Positions 7,746 through 15,297 of a DNA stretch of 64,000 nt are shown piece by piece; position 1 is the first letter of the stretch; every line of letters begins with the position of its first letter. The stretch covers positions 98,659 to 162,658 of the forward strand of contig NZ_JBEYXW010000014.1 of assembly GCF_040645195.1 (NCBI RefSeq). Reading direction: 5' to 3'. The position numbers and the translations under genes are program-made. Below the pieces are notes generated by a model. That model was not told where the DNA came from, did not search any database, and saw nothing but the letters and a program-made list of their open reading frames with translations. Origin of the DNA: Prauserella_A sp040645195 (GTDB lineage Bacteria > Actinomycetota > Actinomycetes > Mycobacteriales > Pseudonocardiaceae).

Positions 7746-8600
7746 CACGACGTGGATCTGGTTGAGGAGTTCGAGGCTGCCCGGCCGCGACTGTTGTCGC
7801 TGGCTCACCGCATCGTAGGTTCGTTCCACGACGCCGAGGACGCGGTCCAGGCCGCATGGCTGCGTGCGCAGTCGGCGGACACGGCCCAGCTAAAGAACCC
7901 GGACGGCTGGTTCACCACGGTGACCGCACGCTTGTGTCTCGACCAGCTGCGGACACGTCATCGGCGGGGTGAGGTTGCGCTCACGGCCGATCAACTCTCG
8001 AGCGCGCAACTCGCGACCGACGAAGAGTTCCTGCGGCGCGAGGACGTCTCCAGGGCGCTCCTGGTGCTGTTGGCTGAGCTCTCACCGGCGCAGCGGGTGG
8101 CCTACGTACTGCACGATCTGTTCGCGCTGCCCTTCGCCGACGTCGCGACCGTGCTGGAGACGACGCCGGCCTCGGCCAAGAAGCTGGCGAGTCGTGCCAG
8201 GGGCCGGCTCCGTGCCACCGACCCGGCGGACGCCAGGGAGTCGGCGCACCATGCCGAGATCGTCGAAGCGTTCCTCGATGCCTCGCGCGGCGGCGACATG
8301 CGGCGGCTCGTCACTCTCCTGGCGCCCGACGTGGTGCGCACGGCCGATGCCCGGCTGTTGCCGCCCGGCGCAGCGACCGAGGTCGTCGGCGCAGCGGCTG
8401 TCGCGGAGGAAACCCGGAGCTTCCTGGACCGTATCCGCGTCACCGTCCCGGTTCTCGTCGGCGGCATCCCGGGAGCGATCATCGCTCCCGGCGGGCACCC
8501 GTACGCGGCAATAGGCTTGCGGATCAGCGACGGCCTGATCGTGTCCATCGAGATCACCCCCTACGAGCCAGGTGTCCTGAGCGTTCTCGCGTCCGCGTGA
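7740..8600 (+). CDS. ECF sigma factor with C-terminal SnoaL-like domain
   Basis: A 286-residue sigma-70-family protein. Region 2 is at residues 10-75 (DAEDAVQAAWLRA), region 4 at about 105-160 (LSPAQRVAYVLHDLF, then ATVLETTPASAKKLASRAR), and a SnoaL/NTF2-like tail follows from about 175. This matches the SigJ/ECF41-type extended sigma factors, whose tail regulates activity. The linker motif WLPEP and the NPDKL tail motif of ECF41 are not evident, so the subgroup is uncertain. Start is GTG 7740; GTG 7752 is possible. It is divergent from ABM/DoxX, its likely target. Confidence 0.9.
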   Translation: MTHDVDLVEEFEAARPRLLSLAHRIVGSFHDAEDAVQAAWLRAQSADTAQLKNPDGWFTTVTARLCLDQLRTRHRRGEVALTADQLSSAQLATDEEFLRREDVSRALLVLLAELSPAQRVAYVLHDLFALPFADVATVLETTPASAKKLASRARGRLRATDPADARESAHHAEIVEAFLDASRGGDMRRLVTLLAPDVVRTADARLLPPGAATEVVGAAAVAEETRSFLDRIRVTVPVLVGGIPGAIIAPGGHPYAAIGLRISDGLIVSIEITPYEPGVLSVLASA

Positions 8601-8644
8601 CCTCCGCCCCCTGGCGGACGCCGGAATTCTCGTTATAGATTGGC

Positions 8645-8659
8645 GAGAGTGACGTTCTC
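8645..8659. promoter_or_regulatory. Island operator (GAGAGT-GAC-GTTCTC)
   Basis: Matches the consensus at 10 of 12 positions. A TATAGAT -10-like box at 8634-8640 would place the transcription start inside this operator. It precedes the CMD-like gene at 8693. Confidence 0.6.
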
Positions 8660-8692
8660 AACGACATTTCGCTGCGCTGAGCGGGGAGGACC

Positions 8693-9079
8693 ATGGAAGA
8701 GAACGAGCAGCTGCGTGCCGCCCGGGCCATGCGGCGGGCTGTGCTCGGTGACGCCTACGTCGATGGGGCCACCGCTGACCCCGACCCCGTGGCCGCCGAG
8801 TTCCAGGACTACATCACGTCGATGGCGTGGGGTGTCTGGGTCCGCGGCGGCGCGCTGAGCACACGCGACCGGAGCCTGCTGGTGCTGGCGATGACCGCGG
8901 CGCTGGGGCGGATGGACGAGTTCCGCGTACACGCCGGCAGTACGCCGCGGACCGGCGTGACCGACGACGAGATCGACGAGGTGCTGTTCCAGATCACCGC
9001 CTACTGCGGCGTACCGGCCGGAGTCGCCGCGCGGCGCGCGGTCAAGGCCGTGCGGGCACAGCGGGGGAGGGACGTGTGA
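8693..9079 (+). CDS. Carboxymuconolactone decarboxylase-like protein
   Basis: A 128-residue CMD/AhpD-fold protein resembling PcaC-type 4-carboxymuconolactone decarboxylases (RDRSLLVLAMTAALGRMDEF, and ITAYCGVPAG). The start has GGGGAGGA 5 bases upstream. No protocatechuate genes are nearby, so the literal PcaC reaction is unlikely; CMD proteins in such islands probably act on related lactone or beta-keto acids. It is translationally coupled to the HIBADH-like gene by a GTGA overlap. A second, longer CMD protein lies at 53168. Confidence 0.85.
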   Translation: MEENEQLRAARAMRRAVLGDAYVDGATADPDPVAAEFQDYITSMAWGVWVRGGALSTRDRSLLVLAMTAALGRMDEFRVHAGSTPRTGVTDDEIDEVLFQITAYCGVPAGVAARRAVKAVRAQRGRDV

Positions 9080-9945
9080 CGGCGCTGACCACCGGTTTCA
9101 TCGGCCTCGGCAACATGGGCGGCGCGTTGGCGGAGAACCTCGTGCGGGCCGGGCACGCCGTCGTGGCCCACGATGCGCTCGGGCCGGATCGTGCGCCCGC
9201 GGGCAGCTCCTACGCGGCCACCGTCGCCGAGGTCGCCCAGCGCGCCGACGTGGTCGTGCTCAGCCTGCCCGACGGCACGGTGTCCGAGCAGGTGTCGTGC
9301 GAGATCCTCGCCGCAGACGAGCTGAGGACGCGGTGCGTGGTCGATGCCTCGACGATCGGCGTGCCCGCCGCGAGGACCATCGCCGCGCTGCTCGCCGAGG
9401 GCGGGGTCGGCTATGTCGACGCCCCGGTGTCGGGCGGCCCGGCCGGGGCCAGGGCCCGCACGCTCACCGTGATGTACGCCGGGGCCGACGACGCGTGCGC
9501 GGGCGTCGAACCGGTGCTCGCGGGGCTCAGCGACCGCACGCGACGCGTTGGCGACCGGCCGGGGATGGCGCAGGCACTGAAGCTGGCCAACAACTTCCTC
9601 TCGGCGACCGCGCTCGCCGCCACCAGTGAGGCGATCGCGTTCGGACAGTCCGTCGGGCTGGACATGGCCACGATGTTGGAGGTGCTCGACACCTCCAGCG
9701 GTCGGAGCTCGGCGACGAACGACAAGTTCCCCCACCACGTGCTGACCGGTCGCTACGCTTCCGGTTTCACCAACTCGCTGATGGCCAAGGACGTGCAGCT
9801 CTACCTGAGCACCGTCGCCGGGCAGTGCGGGACGTCCGCGATCGGTGAGGTCACGGGTGCGGTGTGGCAGCGGTTCGCGCAGGCCGAGCCCGGCGCGGAC
9901 TTCACCCGCATCTATCCCTTTGTCGCCGAAACACGACGAGAATGA
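9076..9945 (+). CDS. 3-hydroxyisobutyrate dehydrogenase-family oxidoreductase
   Basis: A 289-residue beta-hydroxyacid dehydrogenase with GFIGLGNMGGALAENL (NAD-binding loop), the substrate motif DAPVSGGPAGAR and the catalytic Lys region (LKLANNFLSA). GTG 9076 overlaps the CMD stop. The extended open frame upstream runs inside the CMD gene and is not coding. A paralogue is at 25090. Likely oxidises or reduces a short branched hydroxyacid or hydroxyacyl intermediate. Confidence 0.9.
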   Translation: MTALTTGFIGLGNMGGALAENLVRAGHAVVAHDALGPDRAPAGSSYAATVAEVAQRADVVVLSLPDGTVSEQVSCEILAADELRTRCVVDASTIGVPAARTIAALLAEGGVGYVDAPVSGGPAGARARTLTVMYAGADDACAGVEPVLAGLSDRTRRVGDRPGMAQALKLANNFLSATALAATSEAIAFGQSVGLDMATMLEVLDTSSGRSSATNDKFPHHVLTGRYASGFTNSLMAKDVQLYLSTVAGQCGTSAIGEVTGAVWQRFAQAEPGADFTRIYPFVAETRRE

Positions 9946-9969
9946 CGCTCTCATAAATCGTGATAGCAT
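9938..9969 (+). promoter_or_regulatory. Operator plus leaderless promoter of reductase gene
   Basis: The operator GAGAAT-GAC-GCTCTC (9938-9952, 10 of 12) overlaps the preceding stop codon. A plausible promoter is ATGACG (9942-9947), 16 bases, TAGCAT (9964-9969). Seven bases later is the ATG at 9977, so the transcript may be leaderless and the operator would cover the -35 box. Confidence 0.5.
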
Positions 9970-9976
9970 ATTCTTC

Positions 9977-11026
9977 ATGCTTGACCACGATGAGATCCGG
10001 CGGGAGCACGGCTACCACGCCCTCCGGGTCAAGCGGATCGTCCAGGAGACCGGTGACACCCGGTCGTTCGTGCTGGACGTTCCGCCCGCCCTCGCGGAGA
10101 CGTTCCACTACCGGCCGGGACAGTTCTGCACCTTCCGCATTCGGGTGGACGGCGCGGAGCTGTTCCGGTCCTATTCGATGTCGAGCGCGCCGGAGACCGA
10201 CGCCGACCTGACCGTGACCGTGAAGCGGGTTCCGTCCGGCGCCGGGTCCAACTGGTTCAACGACCACGTGGCCGAGGGTGACGTCCTGGAGGTCGCGAAA
10301 CCGACCGGGGTCTTCTGCCTGCGCGACGGTGGCCACCCGGTGGTGGCGTTCTGCGGTGGCAGCGGCGTGACCCCGGCACTGTCCATTGTGAAGAGTGCGC
10401 TGGCCACCACGCAGCGACCGGTGCGGGTGCTCTATGCCAACCGCGACCGCCGGTCGGTGATCTTCGACGACGAGCTACGCCGGCTGCGAGAGCGTCATCC
10501 GGGCCGCCTCGACGTGCGCCACCACTACGATTCCGAGGCCGGTTTCCCTGACGCGCACACCATCACCGACGTCGCGGCGGAGTGCCTCGACGCCGACTTC
10601 TACATCTGCGGGCCCACTCCGTTCATGGACCTGGTCGAGGGTTCACTTCTGCGGCTCGGCGTCGACCCCGATCGCCTCCTCGTTGAACGCTTCGGCGAGG
10701 CCGCACAGCAGGACCACCAACGGGAATCCGACGCCGCTGAGCTGCCCGAGGCGGTCACGCTGATCCTCAACGGCAAGAAGCAGACCGTGCCCTACCAGCC
10801 GGGAGACACGGTGCTGGAGACGGCGCGCCGCGGTGGGATGCAGCCGCCGTTCTCCTGCGAGGCGGGAAACTGCGCCACCTGCATGGGCCTCGTGCGCGCC
10901 GGGTCCGCAACCATGCGTGCCAACAACGCACTCACCCCGGAGGAAGTCGAGCAGGGATGGATCCTGACCTGCCAGGCCCTGCCCCAAGGCCCCGGCACCG
11001 TCACCGTCGAATACGAGGCTTTCTAG
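9977..11026 (+). CDS. KshB/PaaE-like ferredoxin-NAD(P) reductase, 2Fe-2S
   Basis: A 349-residue oxygenase reductase. Order: FAD domain with RSYSMSSAP (about residues 60-70), NAD(P) domain with FCGGSGVTPALSI, and a C-terminal plant-type 2Fe-2S ferredoxin whose cysteines follow C-x4-C-x2-C-x29-C exactly (CEAGNCATC onward). This arrangement is that of KshB and related reductases serving single-component Rieske oxygenases. It is the obvious electron donor for the two Rieske proteins at 12993 and 47257, which lack reductases of their own. There is no clear ribosome site, in keeping with leaderless translation. Confidence 0.93.
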   Translation: MLDHDEIRREHGYHALRVKRIVQETGDTRSFVLDVPPALAETFHYRPGQFCTFRIRVDGAELFRSYSMSSAPETDADLTVTVKRVPSGAGSNWFNDHVAEGDVLEVAKPTGVFCLRDGGHPVVAFCGGSGVTPALSIVKSALATTQRPVRVLYANRDRRSVIFDDELRRLRERHPGRLDVRHHYDSEAGFPDAHTITDVAAECLDADFYICGPTPFMDLVEGSLLRLGVDPDRLLVERFGEAAQQDHQRESDAAELPEAVTLILNGKKQTVPYQPGDTVLETARRGGMQPPFSCEAGNCATCMGLVRAGSATMRANNALTPEEVEQGWILTCQALPQGPGTVTVEYEAF

Positions 11027-11059
11027 CAGCAGCGAGAGCCGCTTTTCACCACGCTGAAA

Positions 11060-11815
11060 CTACGTGTTGCGGCCGCCGTTGACGCCGATGACCTGGCCGG
11101 TGATGTAGCCGGCGTCGTCGGAGACGAGGAATGCGCACGCGGCCGCGATGTCCTCCGGCCGTCCCGGACGCCGCACCGGCGTGCGTTCCGCGTGCTGATC
11201 GACGCTCCCGCCGAGCAGCCCGCGCTCCTCCGACATGCGTAGCATTGGTGTGTCGACGAAACCCGGCGGAATCGTGTTGACCGTGATGCCTGCCGGGCCG
11301 AACTCCAGCGCCAGCGCCTTCGTGAGACCGACCAGGCCCGCCTTCGACGCCACGTAGTGTGTCATGTACTGCTGGCCGCCCTGGGCGCTCGACGACGAGA
11401 TGTTCACGATCCGGCCCCAGCCCGCCTCGATCATGTCGGGCACCACCGCCTGGCAGAGGTAGAAGGGACCGCTCAGGTTGATCGCCAGCATCCGGTCCCA
11501 CAGCTCGTCGCTGATGTTCAGGAACCGTTTGTACCCGGTGATTCCCGCGTTGTTGACGAGCACGAGCGCTGGGCCCAGGGTCTTACGGACGCGCGTGACG
11601 GCATCGTTCACCTGGTCCCGATCGGACACGTCCACGCCTCCGAGAGCCACGGCCTCGTAGCCCTTCCCGCGGGCCTGTTCGGCCACCTGCTCGGCCGCGT
11701 CGCCGTTGAGGTCGAGAACGGCGGTGGCGAAACCGTTCTCGGCCAGGCGAAGCGAGATCGCGCGGCCGATACCGGATCCGCCACCGGTGACGAGCGCCGT
11801 ACGCCGCGTGCTCAC
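11060..11815 (-). CDS. SDR family oxidoreductase
   Basis: A 251-residue classical SDR: TGGGSGIGRA, NNAGI, catalytic Ser in NISSSSAQGG, and Tyr-Lys in HYVASKAG; C-terminal GQVIGVNGG. The GTG start overlaps the TauD stop (GTGA). It is the last gene of the operon Rieske, partner, TauD, SDR, so it likely dehydrogenates the hydroxylated or diol product of these oxygenases. FabG-like annotation is possible but context favours a catabolic role. Confidence 0.92.
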   Translation of the reverse strand: MSTRRTALVTGGGSGIGRAISLRLAENGFATAVLDLNGDAAEQVAEQARGKGYEAVALGGVDVSDRDQVNDAVTRVRKTLGPALVLVNNAGITGYKRFLNISDELWDRMLAINLSGPFYLCQAVVPDMIEAGWGRIVNISSSSAQGGQQYMTHYVASKAGLVGLTKALALEFGPAGITVNTIPPGFVDTPMLRMSEERGLLGGSVDQHAERTPVRRPGRPEDIAAACAFLVSDDAGYITGQVIGVNGGRNT

Positions 11816-12648
11816 GCCACCGCCTCCTCGCCCGCCAGCGACGTCCGGTGCATCAGCCGCGCGGACGTCTCGCTGTAGGGCAGCGCCCGGTGCAGCATGA
11901 TGGTGTTGTCCCAGATGACGAGGTCGCCGGGACGCCACTTGTGCCGCACCACGAACTGCGGTTGTGTCGACCAGTCCAACAGCTGGTCCAGCAGTGCCCG
12001 GCCTTCCTCGGGTGACCGGCCGGTGACCTCGCCCGCGGTCGCGCCGATCATCAGGGATTTGCGGCCGTCCTGATGGGTCCAGATCACTGGATGCTCCCGG
12101 GCAGGGTTGCGGTCCCAGGCCGCGCGTTCCTTCGGTGAGGGGTTGGGGTAGACGAGTAGCTGCGAGGCCGTGAAGCTGTGCACGACGCGCACATTCTCCA
12201 GTTCCGCCTTCGCCTTGTCCGATAGCGCTTCGTAGGCGGCGTAGGTATTGGCGAACTCGGTGTCGCCGCCTCCGTTGTCGGAGACCTGCTTCGCGGTGAG
12301 CAACGTGGCCTTGTCCGGCACCTCGCTGCTGGTGCCGTCGATGTGCCAGAAGAACGTGGCTTCGCGGTAGGCGGCGAGCTTGCTCTTCGCCGGGTCGCGG
12401 GTGATCTGCTGGATCTCCGGGTGGGCCTTGTCGGCGCCGTTGGGGATCGGCACGACGTCGCCGAGCAGGCGGCTGAACGCGACCAGCTGGTTGTCGTTGA
12501 CGTTGGCCTCGCGGTAGATCACGACACCTCGCCGGGCGAGCGTACGGAGGCATTCGGCGGCGACGCGGCGGTCGACGAGCCGGCTGCCGGACAGGCCGGT
12601 GACCTCGACCCCGGTGGTGGGTGTCAGTTCGGTGACAGTGACGGTCAT
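11812..12648 (-). CDS. TauD/TfdA-type 2-oxoglutarate dioxygenase
   Basis: A 278-residue Fe(II)/2-oxoglutarate oxygenase. The facial triad is visible as H102, D104 (FFWHIDGT) and H253 (TIMLHRALPY), with the 2-oxoglutarate-binding Arg following (R264). Length is typical of TauD/TfdA. It lies between the Rieske partner gene (15-base gap) and an SDR that overlaps it. TfdA-type enzymes hydroxylate next to a heteroatom and cleave ethers or sulfonates, so this may remove a substituent from the pathway compound; substrate unknown. Confidence 0.92.
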   Translation of the reverse strand: MTVTVTELTPTTGVEVTGLSGSRLVDRRVAAECLRTLARRGVVIYREANVNDNQLVAFSRLLGDVVPIPNGADKAHPEIQQITRDPAKSKLAAYREATFFWHIDGTSSEVPDKATLLTAKQVSDNGGGDTEFANTYAAYEALSDKAKAELENVRVVHSFTASQLLVYPNPSPKERAAWDRNPAREHPVIWTHQDGRKSLMIGATAGEVTGRSPEEGRALLDQLLDWSTQPQFVVRHKWRPGDLVIWDNTIMLHRALPYSETSARLMHRTSLAGEEAVA

Positions 12649-12663
12649 CGTCGGCGGTCCCTT

Positions 12664-12996
12664 CTACACGGCCGGCTCGACGACCGTGTCGAAGAACGCG
12701 GCGCCGGAGTCGGGGATCCGTGGTTGCTTGAACACGTTCACGGGGTACGAAACCATGATCAGTGAGTACAGGAGGTGCAGGAGCCGGGTGGCGTCCTCGG
12801 GCAGGTCGTTCAGGTCCAGCCCGTTGAGGTAGGCGATCGCCTCCTCGGCCCGAGGGGCGAGGGCGTCGTAGAACGTGCCCAGCTCGTCGATCGTCTTCGA
12901 CAGCCGCATGTCGTACCGTTCCTGGCGGGTGGGCAGCGCCCACTCCTCCACATAGGACTCCAGCTCGCGGAACTGCTCGGGCAGGGTCGAGGTCAT
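12664..12996 (-). CDS. Small Rieske-partner protein (copy 1)
   Basis: A 110-residue, mostly helical soluble protein that I do not recognise as a named family. It is clearly homologous to the 109-residue protein at 48566: both have a WAL..ER.RY start, a DEL..FYDA block, a YL...LDD/LND block and end in R(I/V)PDSGA...D.V.EPAV. Each gene directly follows a Rieske oxygenase alpha-subunit gene, here overlapping it by ATGA. It is too short and lacks the fold signature of the usual SnoaL-like beta subunit. I infer a small subunit or chaperone for the oxygenase. Confidence 0.8.
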   Translation of the reverse strand: MTSTLPEQFRELESYVEEWALPTRQERYDMRLSKTIDELGTFYDALAPRAEEAIAYLNGLDLNDLPEDATRLLHLLYSLIMVSYPVNVFKQPRIPDSGAAFFDTVVEPAV

Positions 12997-14297
12997 CGTT
13001 GCTCCTGCGTGGGGTCGGCGTTCTGGTGGGCGGCCACCGTGTCACCGACGACCTTGTGGAAGTTCCGGATGAGCAGTTCCTGATCGGACAGCTGGAACTG
13101 CCGGGTCGCGCGGGTGGCCACCGCCGAATGCGTTGCCTCGACGGTGTTGGAGTCCTGCATGGCGAACTCGATGGTGCTGTCGACGACCAGCTCCTGGGCC
13201 AGCCGTTCCTGGGCGTTGGACGGCGGCGGGAAGTAGATGTCGACCTCGTAGAGGTGCGAGTCGACCGCTTCCGGCCAGTACTGGTAGGTGATGTAGTAGT
13301 TGCGGGCCCAGAGCTGCACGGACAGGTTCGGGAACGCCCAGAGCTGGTCGTTGCCCCAGGAGGCGATCCGCCCCTTGTTCAGTGCGTCGGGCATCGGCCC
13401 GAGGTCGGGGACATCGTCCGGGCCGAAGAGCCCGGCGCGGAACAGACGGTAGATCCATTTCTGGTCGCGCACCGCGGGACCGGCTCTCCCGGCTTCCCGG
13501 GGCGGCAGGAGCGGCGGACCGGGCACCGACGTCAGCATGTGCGGAACGAAGATGTCGTAGTGGTAGGAGTCCACCGGCGGGACGAGCTTTTCCGCTTTGG
13601 ACACGTCGGGGTCGATGAAGCGGCCGTGCACGTACGGCGGGTGGTACCACTCGAGCAGAGCGTCGATCGAGATCTTCCAGTTGCCCTTGATGCGCGTTCG
13701 GAAACCCCAGCGCTGCGTCATCTTGTCGAACGGGTAGGTCTCCAGTTCCAGGAAGCGGTCGCCGAGGAAGCTCCGCAGTGGTTCGGCGTCCTCGGCGAAG
13801 TTCACGAAGATGAACCCGGCCCACACGTCGCAGTGCAGCTGCGGCATGCGGAGCGTGCTCATGTCCAGGTCGAAGAACTGGTCGGAGTTGGTGACGTGCT
13901 TGACCTTGCCGTCGAGCCCGTAGCGCCAGCCGTGGTACTTGCAGGAGAACTCACGGCAGAAGCCCTTGGTCTCCTGTGCCGGATGTTCCTGCCACACCAC
14001 CTTGTTGCCGCGATGCGCGCACACGTTGTGCAGCGCGGCAATGCTGTCGTCGGCCTGCCGGACCACGACGATCGAGCCCAGCCCCGGCAGGTCCCTGGTG
14101 AAGTAGGCGCCCGTCCTCGGCAGCTGCTCCACCCGGCCGACCTTGAGCCACGACCGCCGGAACACGGCTTCGCGCTCGGCGTCGAAGAACTCCTGCGAGA
14201 TGGAGTCCTCATAGCTCACCGGGCCGGTGCCGAGCTCGGGATAGCGGGGAGTGAACTTACCCTTCCCGGTCGCCAGTCGCTCCTGTATGCCCGTCAT
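12993..14297 (-). CDS. Rieske non-haem iron oxygenase, alpha subunit (copy 1)
   Basis: A 434-residue ring-hydroxylating oxygenase. Rieske ligands are C93, H95, C119, H122 (CAH...CKYHGW); the gap between H95 and C119 is 23 residues instead of the usual 16-17. The mononuclear iron site is D212, H219, H224 (IDALLEWYHPPYVH). The ATG at 14297 follows GGAAGGG by 8 bases; a GTG at 14321 is also open. It begins an operon with its small partner, TauD and SDR genes. The upstream gap carries a three-half-site operator. Substrate unknown; similar to the protein at 47257. Confidence 0.94.
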   Translation of the reverse strand: MTGIQERLATGKGKFTPRYPELGTGPVSYEDSISQEFFDAEREAVFRRSWLKVGRVEQLPRTGAYFTRDLPGLGSIVVVRQADDSIAALHNVCAHRGNKVVWQEHPAQETKGFCREFSCKYHGWRYGLDGKVKHVTNSDQFFDLDMSTLRMPQLHCDVWAGFIFVNFAEDAEPLRSFLGDRFLELETYPFDKMTQRWGFRTRIKGNWKISIDALLEWYHPPYVHGRFIDPDVSKAEKLVPPVDSYHYDIFVPHMLTSVPGPPLLPPREAGRAGPAVRDQKWIYRLFRAGLFGPDDVPDLGPMPDALNKGRIASWGNDQLWAFPNLSVQLWARNYYITYQYWPEAVDSHLYEVDIYFPPPSNAQERLAQELVVDSTIEFAMQDSNTVEATHSAVATRATRQFQLSDQELLIRNFHKVVGDTVAAHQNADPTQEQR

Positions 14298-14338
14298 GGT
14301 CGTCGCCCTTCCATCCCGCACTCGTCCATACTAGTCAT

Positions 14339-14366
14339 GTTCTCCAAAATTGAGAATGCCGTTCAC
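14339..14366. promoter_or_regulatory. Three-half-site operator upstream of Rieske 1
   Basis: GTTCTC (14339-14344), 7 bases, GAGAAT (14352-14357), 3 bases, GTTCAC (14361-14366). The second and third halves form the standard island palindrome (10 of 12). It lies in the 75-bp gap before the Rieske operon. Confidence 0.6.
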
Positions 14367-14372
14367 GGATTG

Positions 14373-15230
14373 TCAGGTCGACCAGGGTTTGGCGTCCCAC
14401 GCCCGGTCCAGCGGCTCCATCCCGCCGCCGAAGGGGAAGAACTGGCGCTGGGCGTAGGTTTCGCGGGCGACGCCGTGGCCGACCTCGTTGAGGAAGGCGC
14501 GCTTGAGCTCCTGGGTGAACAACTGGCGGGTGTAGCGCAGCACCAGTGGCGGACGCTTGGCGAGCTCGTGCGCCAGTTCCCAGGCGCGGTCCAGCAGCTT
14601 GTCCTTCGGCAGGACCTCGGCGACCGCGCCCCACTCCAGCGCCTGCTGCGCGCTGAGCTTCTTTCCGGTCAGCAGCAGATACCGGCCGCGGTTGTGTCCG
14701 CAGAGGAAGTTCCAGATGATGTGCTGCCCGTCGCCGGGTACCTGACCGCGCGGGAAGTGCGACACGTCCTGGAACCAGGCGTCGTCGGAGGCCAGCACGA
14801 TGTCGCCCATCAACGGGACCTCGGAGTGGATGTTGCACGGCCCGTTGACGGCGCTGATCATCGGCACATCCACGTCGAGCACGTTGAACTGGAGGTTGCG
14901 GTTGTACCAGGCCTTCTCGTCGAGTTTCCACAGTCCGCGCTCGCCCGGCATGGCCTGGTAGACCGGCTCCTCCGGGGGCTCGCCGTTGGGGAGCAGTCCC
15001 CAGTCGGCGTTGTAGTTCTCGCCGGTGCCGGTGTGGATCAGGACCTTGATCTCGCGGTCGCCCGCGACATCGGCGAAGGCGTCGGCCATGTCGTCGTGCG
15101 CCTTCCAGTCCCACACGAGGCTGCCGCCCTCGGTGTGGCACTGCATGAGCAGGATGCCGTCCTCGCTGAGCTCGAACCGGTAGTTGGCGTAGGCGTTCTT
15201 GTACTCGCTGTACCGCGTCCGCTTGACCAT
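14373..15230 (-). CDS. 6-oxocamphor hydrolase-like beta-diketone hydrolase
   Basis: A 285-residue crotonase-fold protein. His135, His158, Asp167 and Glu257 have exactly the spacing of the catalytic residues reported for Rhodococcus 6-oxocamphor hydrolase (His122, His145, Asp154, Glu244; constant offset 13). The motifs NGPCNIHSE and FPRGQVPGDG also fit that enzyme as I remember it. Such enzymes cleave cyclic beta-diketones by a retro-Claisen reaction giving a keto acid, rather than acting on CoA esters. The ATG at 15230 has GAAGGG 6 bases upstream. It is divergent from an LLM gene across a perfect operator. Implies an alicyclic diketone intermediate. Confidence 0.85.
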   Translation of the reverse strand: MVKRTRYSEYKNAYANYRFELSEDGILLMQCHTEGGSLVWDWKAHDDMADAFADVAGDREIKVLIHTGTGENYNADWGLLPNGEPPEEPVYQAMPGERGLWKLDEKAWYNRNLQFNVLDVDVPMISAVNGPCNIHSEVPLMGDIVLASDDAWFQDVSHFPRGQVPGDGQHIIWNFLCGHNRGRYLLLTGKKLSAQQALEWGAVAEVLPKDKLLDRAWELAHELAKRPPLVLRYTRQLFTQELKRAFLNEVGHGVARETYAQRQFFPFGGGMEPLDRAWDAKPWST

Positions 15231-15277
15231 CCGCATCCCTTCGACCGTGCTACAAGATAATCGAATACTACTGAAAA

Positions 15278-15292
15278 GAGAATGATATTCTC
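15278..15292. promoter_or_regulatory. Island operator, perfect (GAGAAT-GAT-ATTCTC)
   Basis: All 12 consensus positions match. It sits 6 bases before the LLM start codon and about 48 bases before the divergent diketone hydrolase, so it could control both. Confidence 0.75.
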
Positions 15293-15297
15293 CAGTC

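Noticed and set aside
8693..9079. PcaC of the protocatechuate pathway
   Set aside because: No protocatechuate or muconate genes are nearby, so the gene symbol is not supported.
11060..13045. A long minus-strand frame seeming to fuse an SDR to an extended N-terminus
   Set aside because: The SDR starts at the GTG 11815 that overlaps the TauD stop; the upstream part is shadow sequence of TauD and the Rieske partner.
12999..15260. A 753-codon open frame on the plus strand
   Set aside because: It lies antisense to the Rieske and beta-diketone hydrolase genes, has no family motifs and reflects the high G+C third-position bias.
15278..15292. Known KstR or KstR2 operator for the palindrome
   Set aside because: KstR sites centre on AAC-NN-GTT and KstR2 on CAAG-NN-CTTG as I know them; GAGAAT-N3-ATTCTC differs in sequence and spacing.
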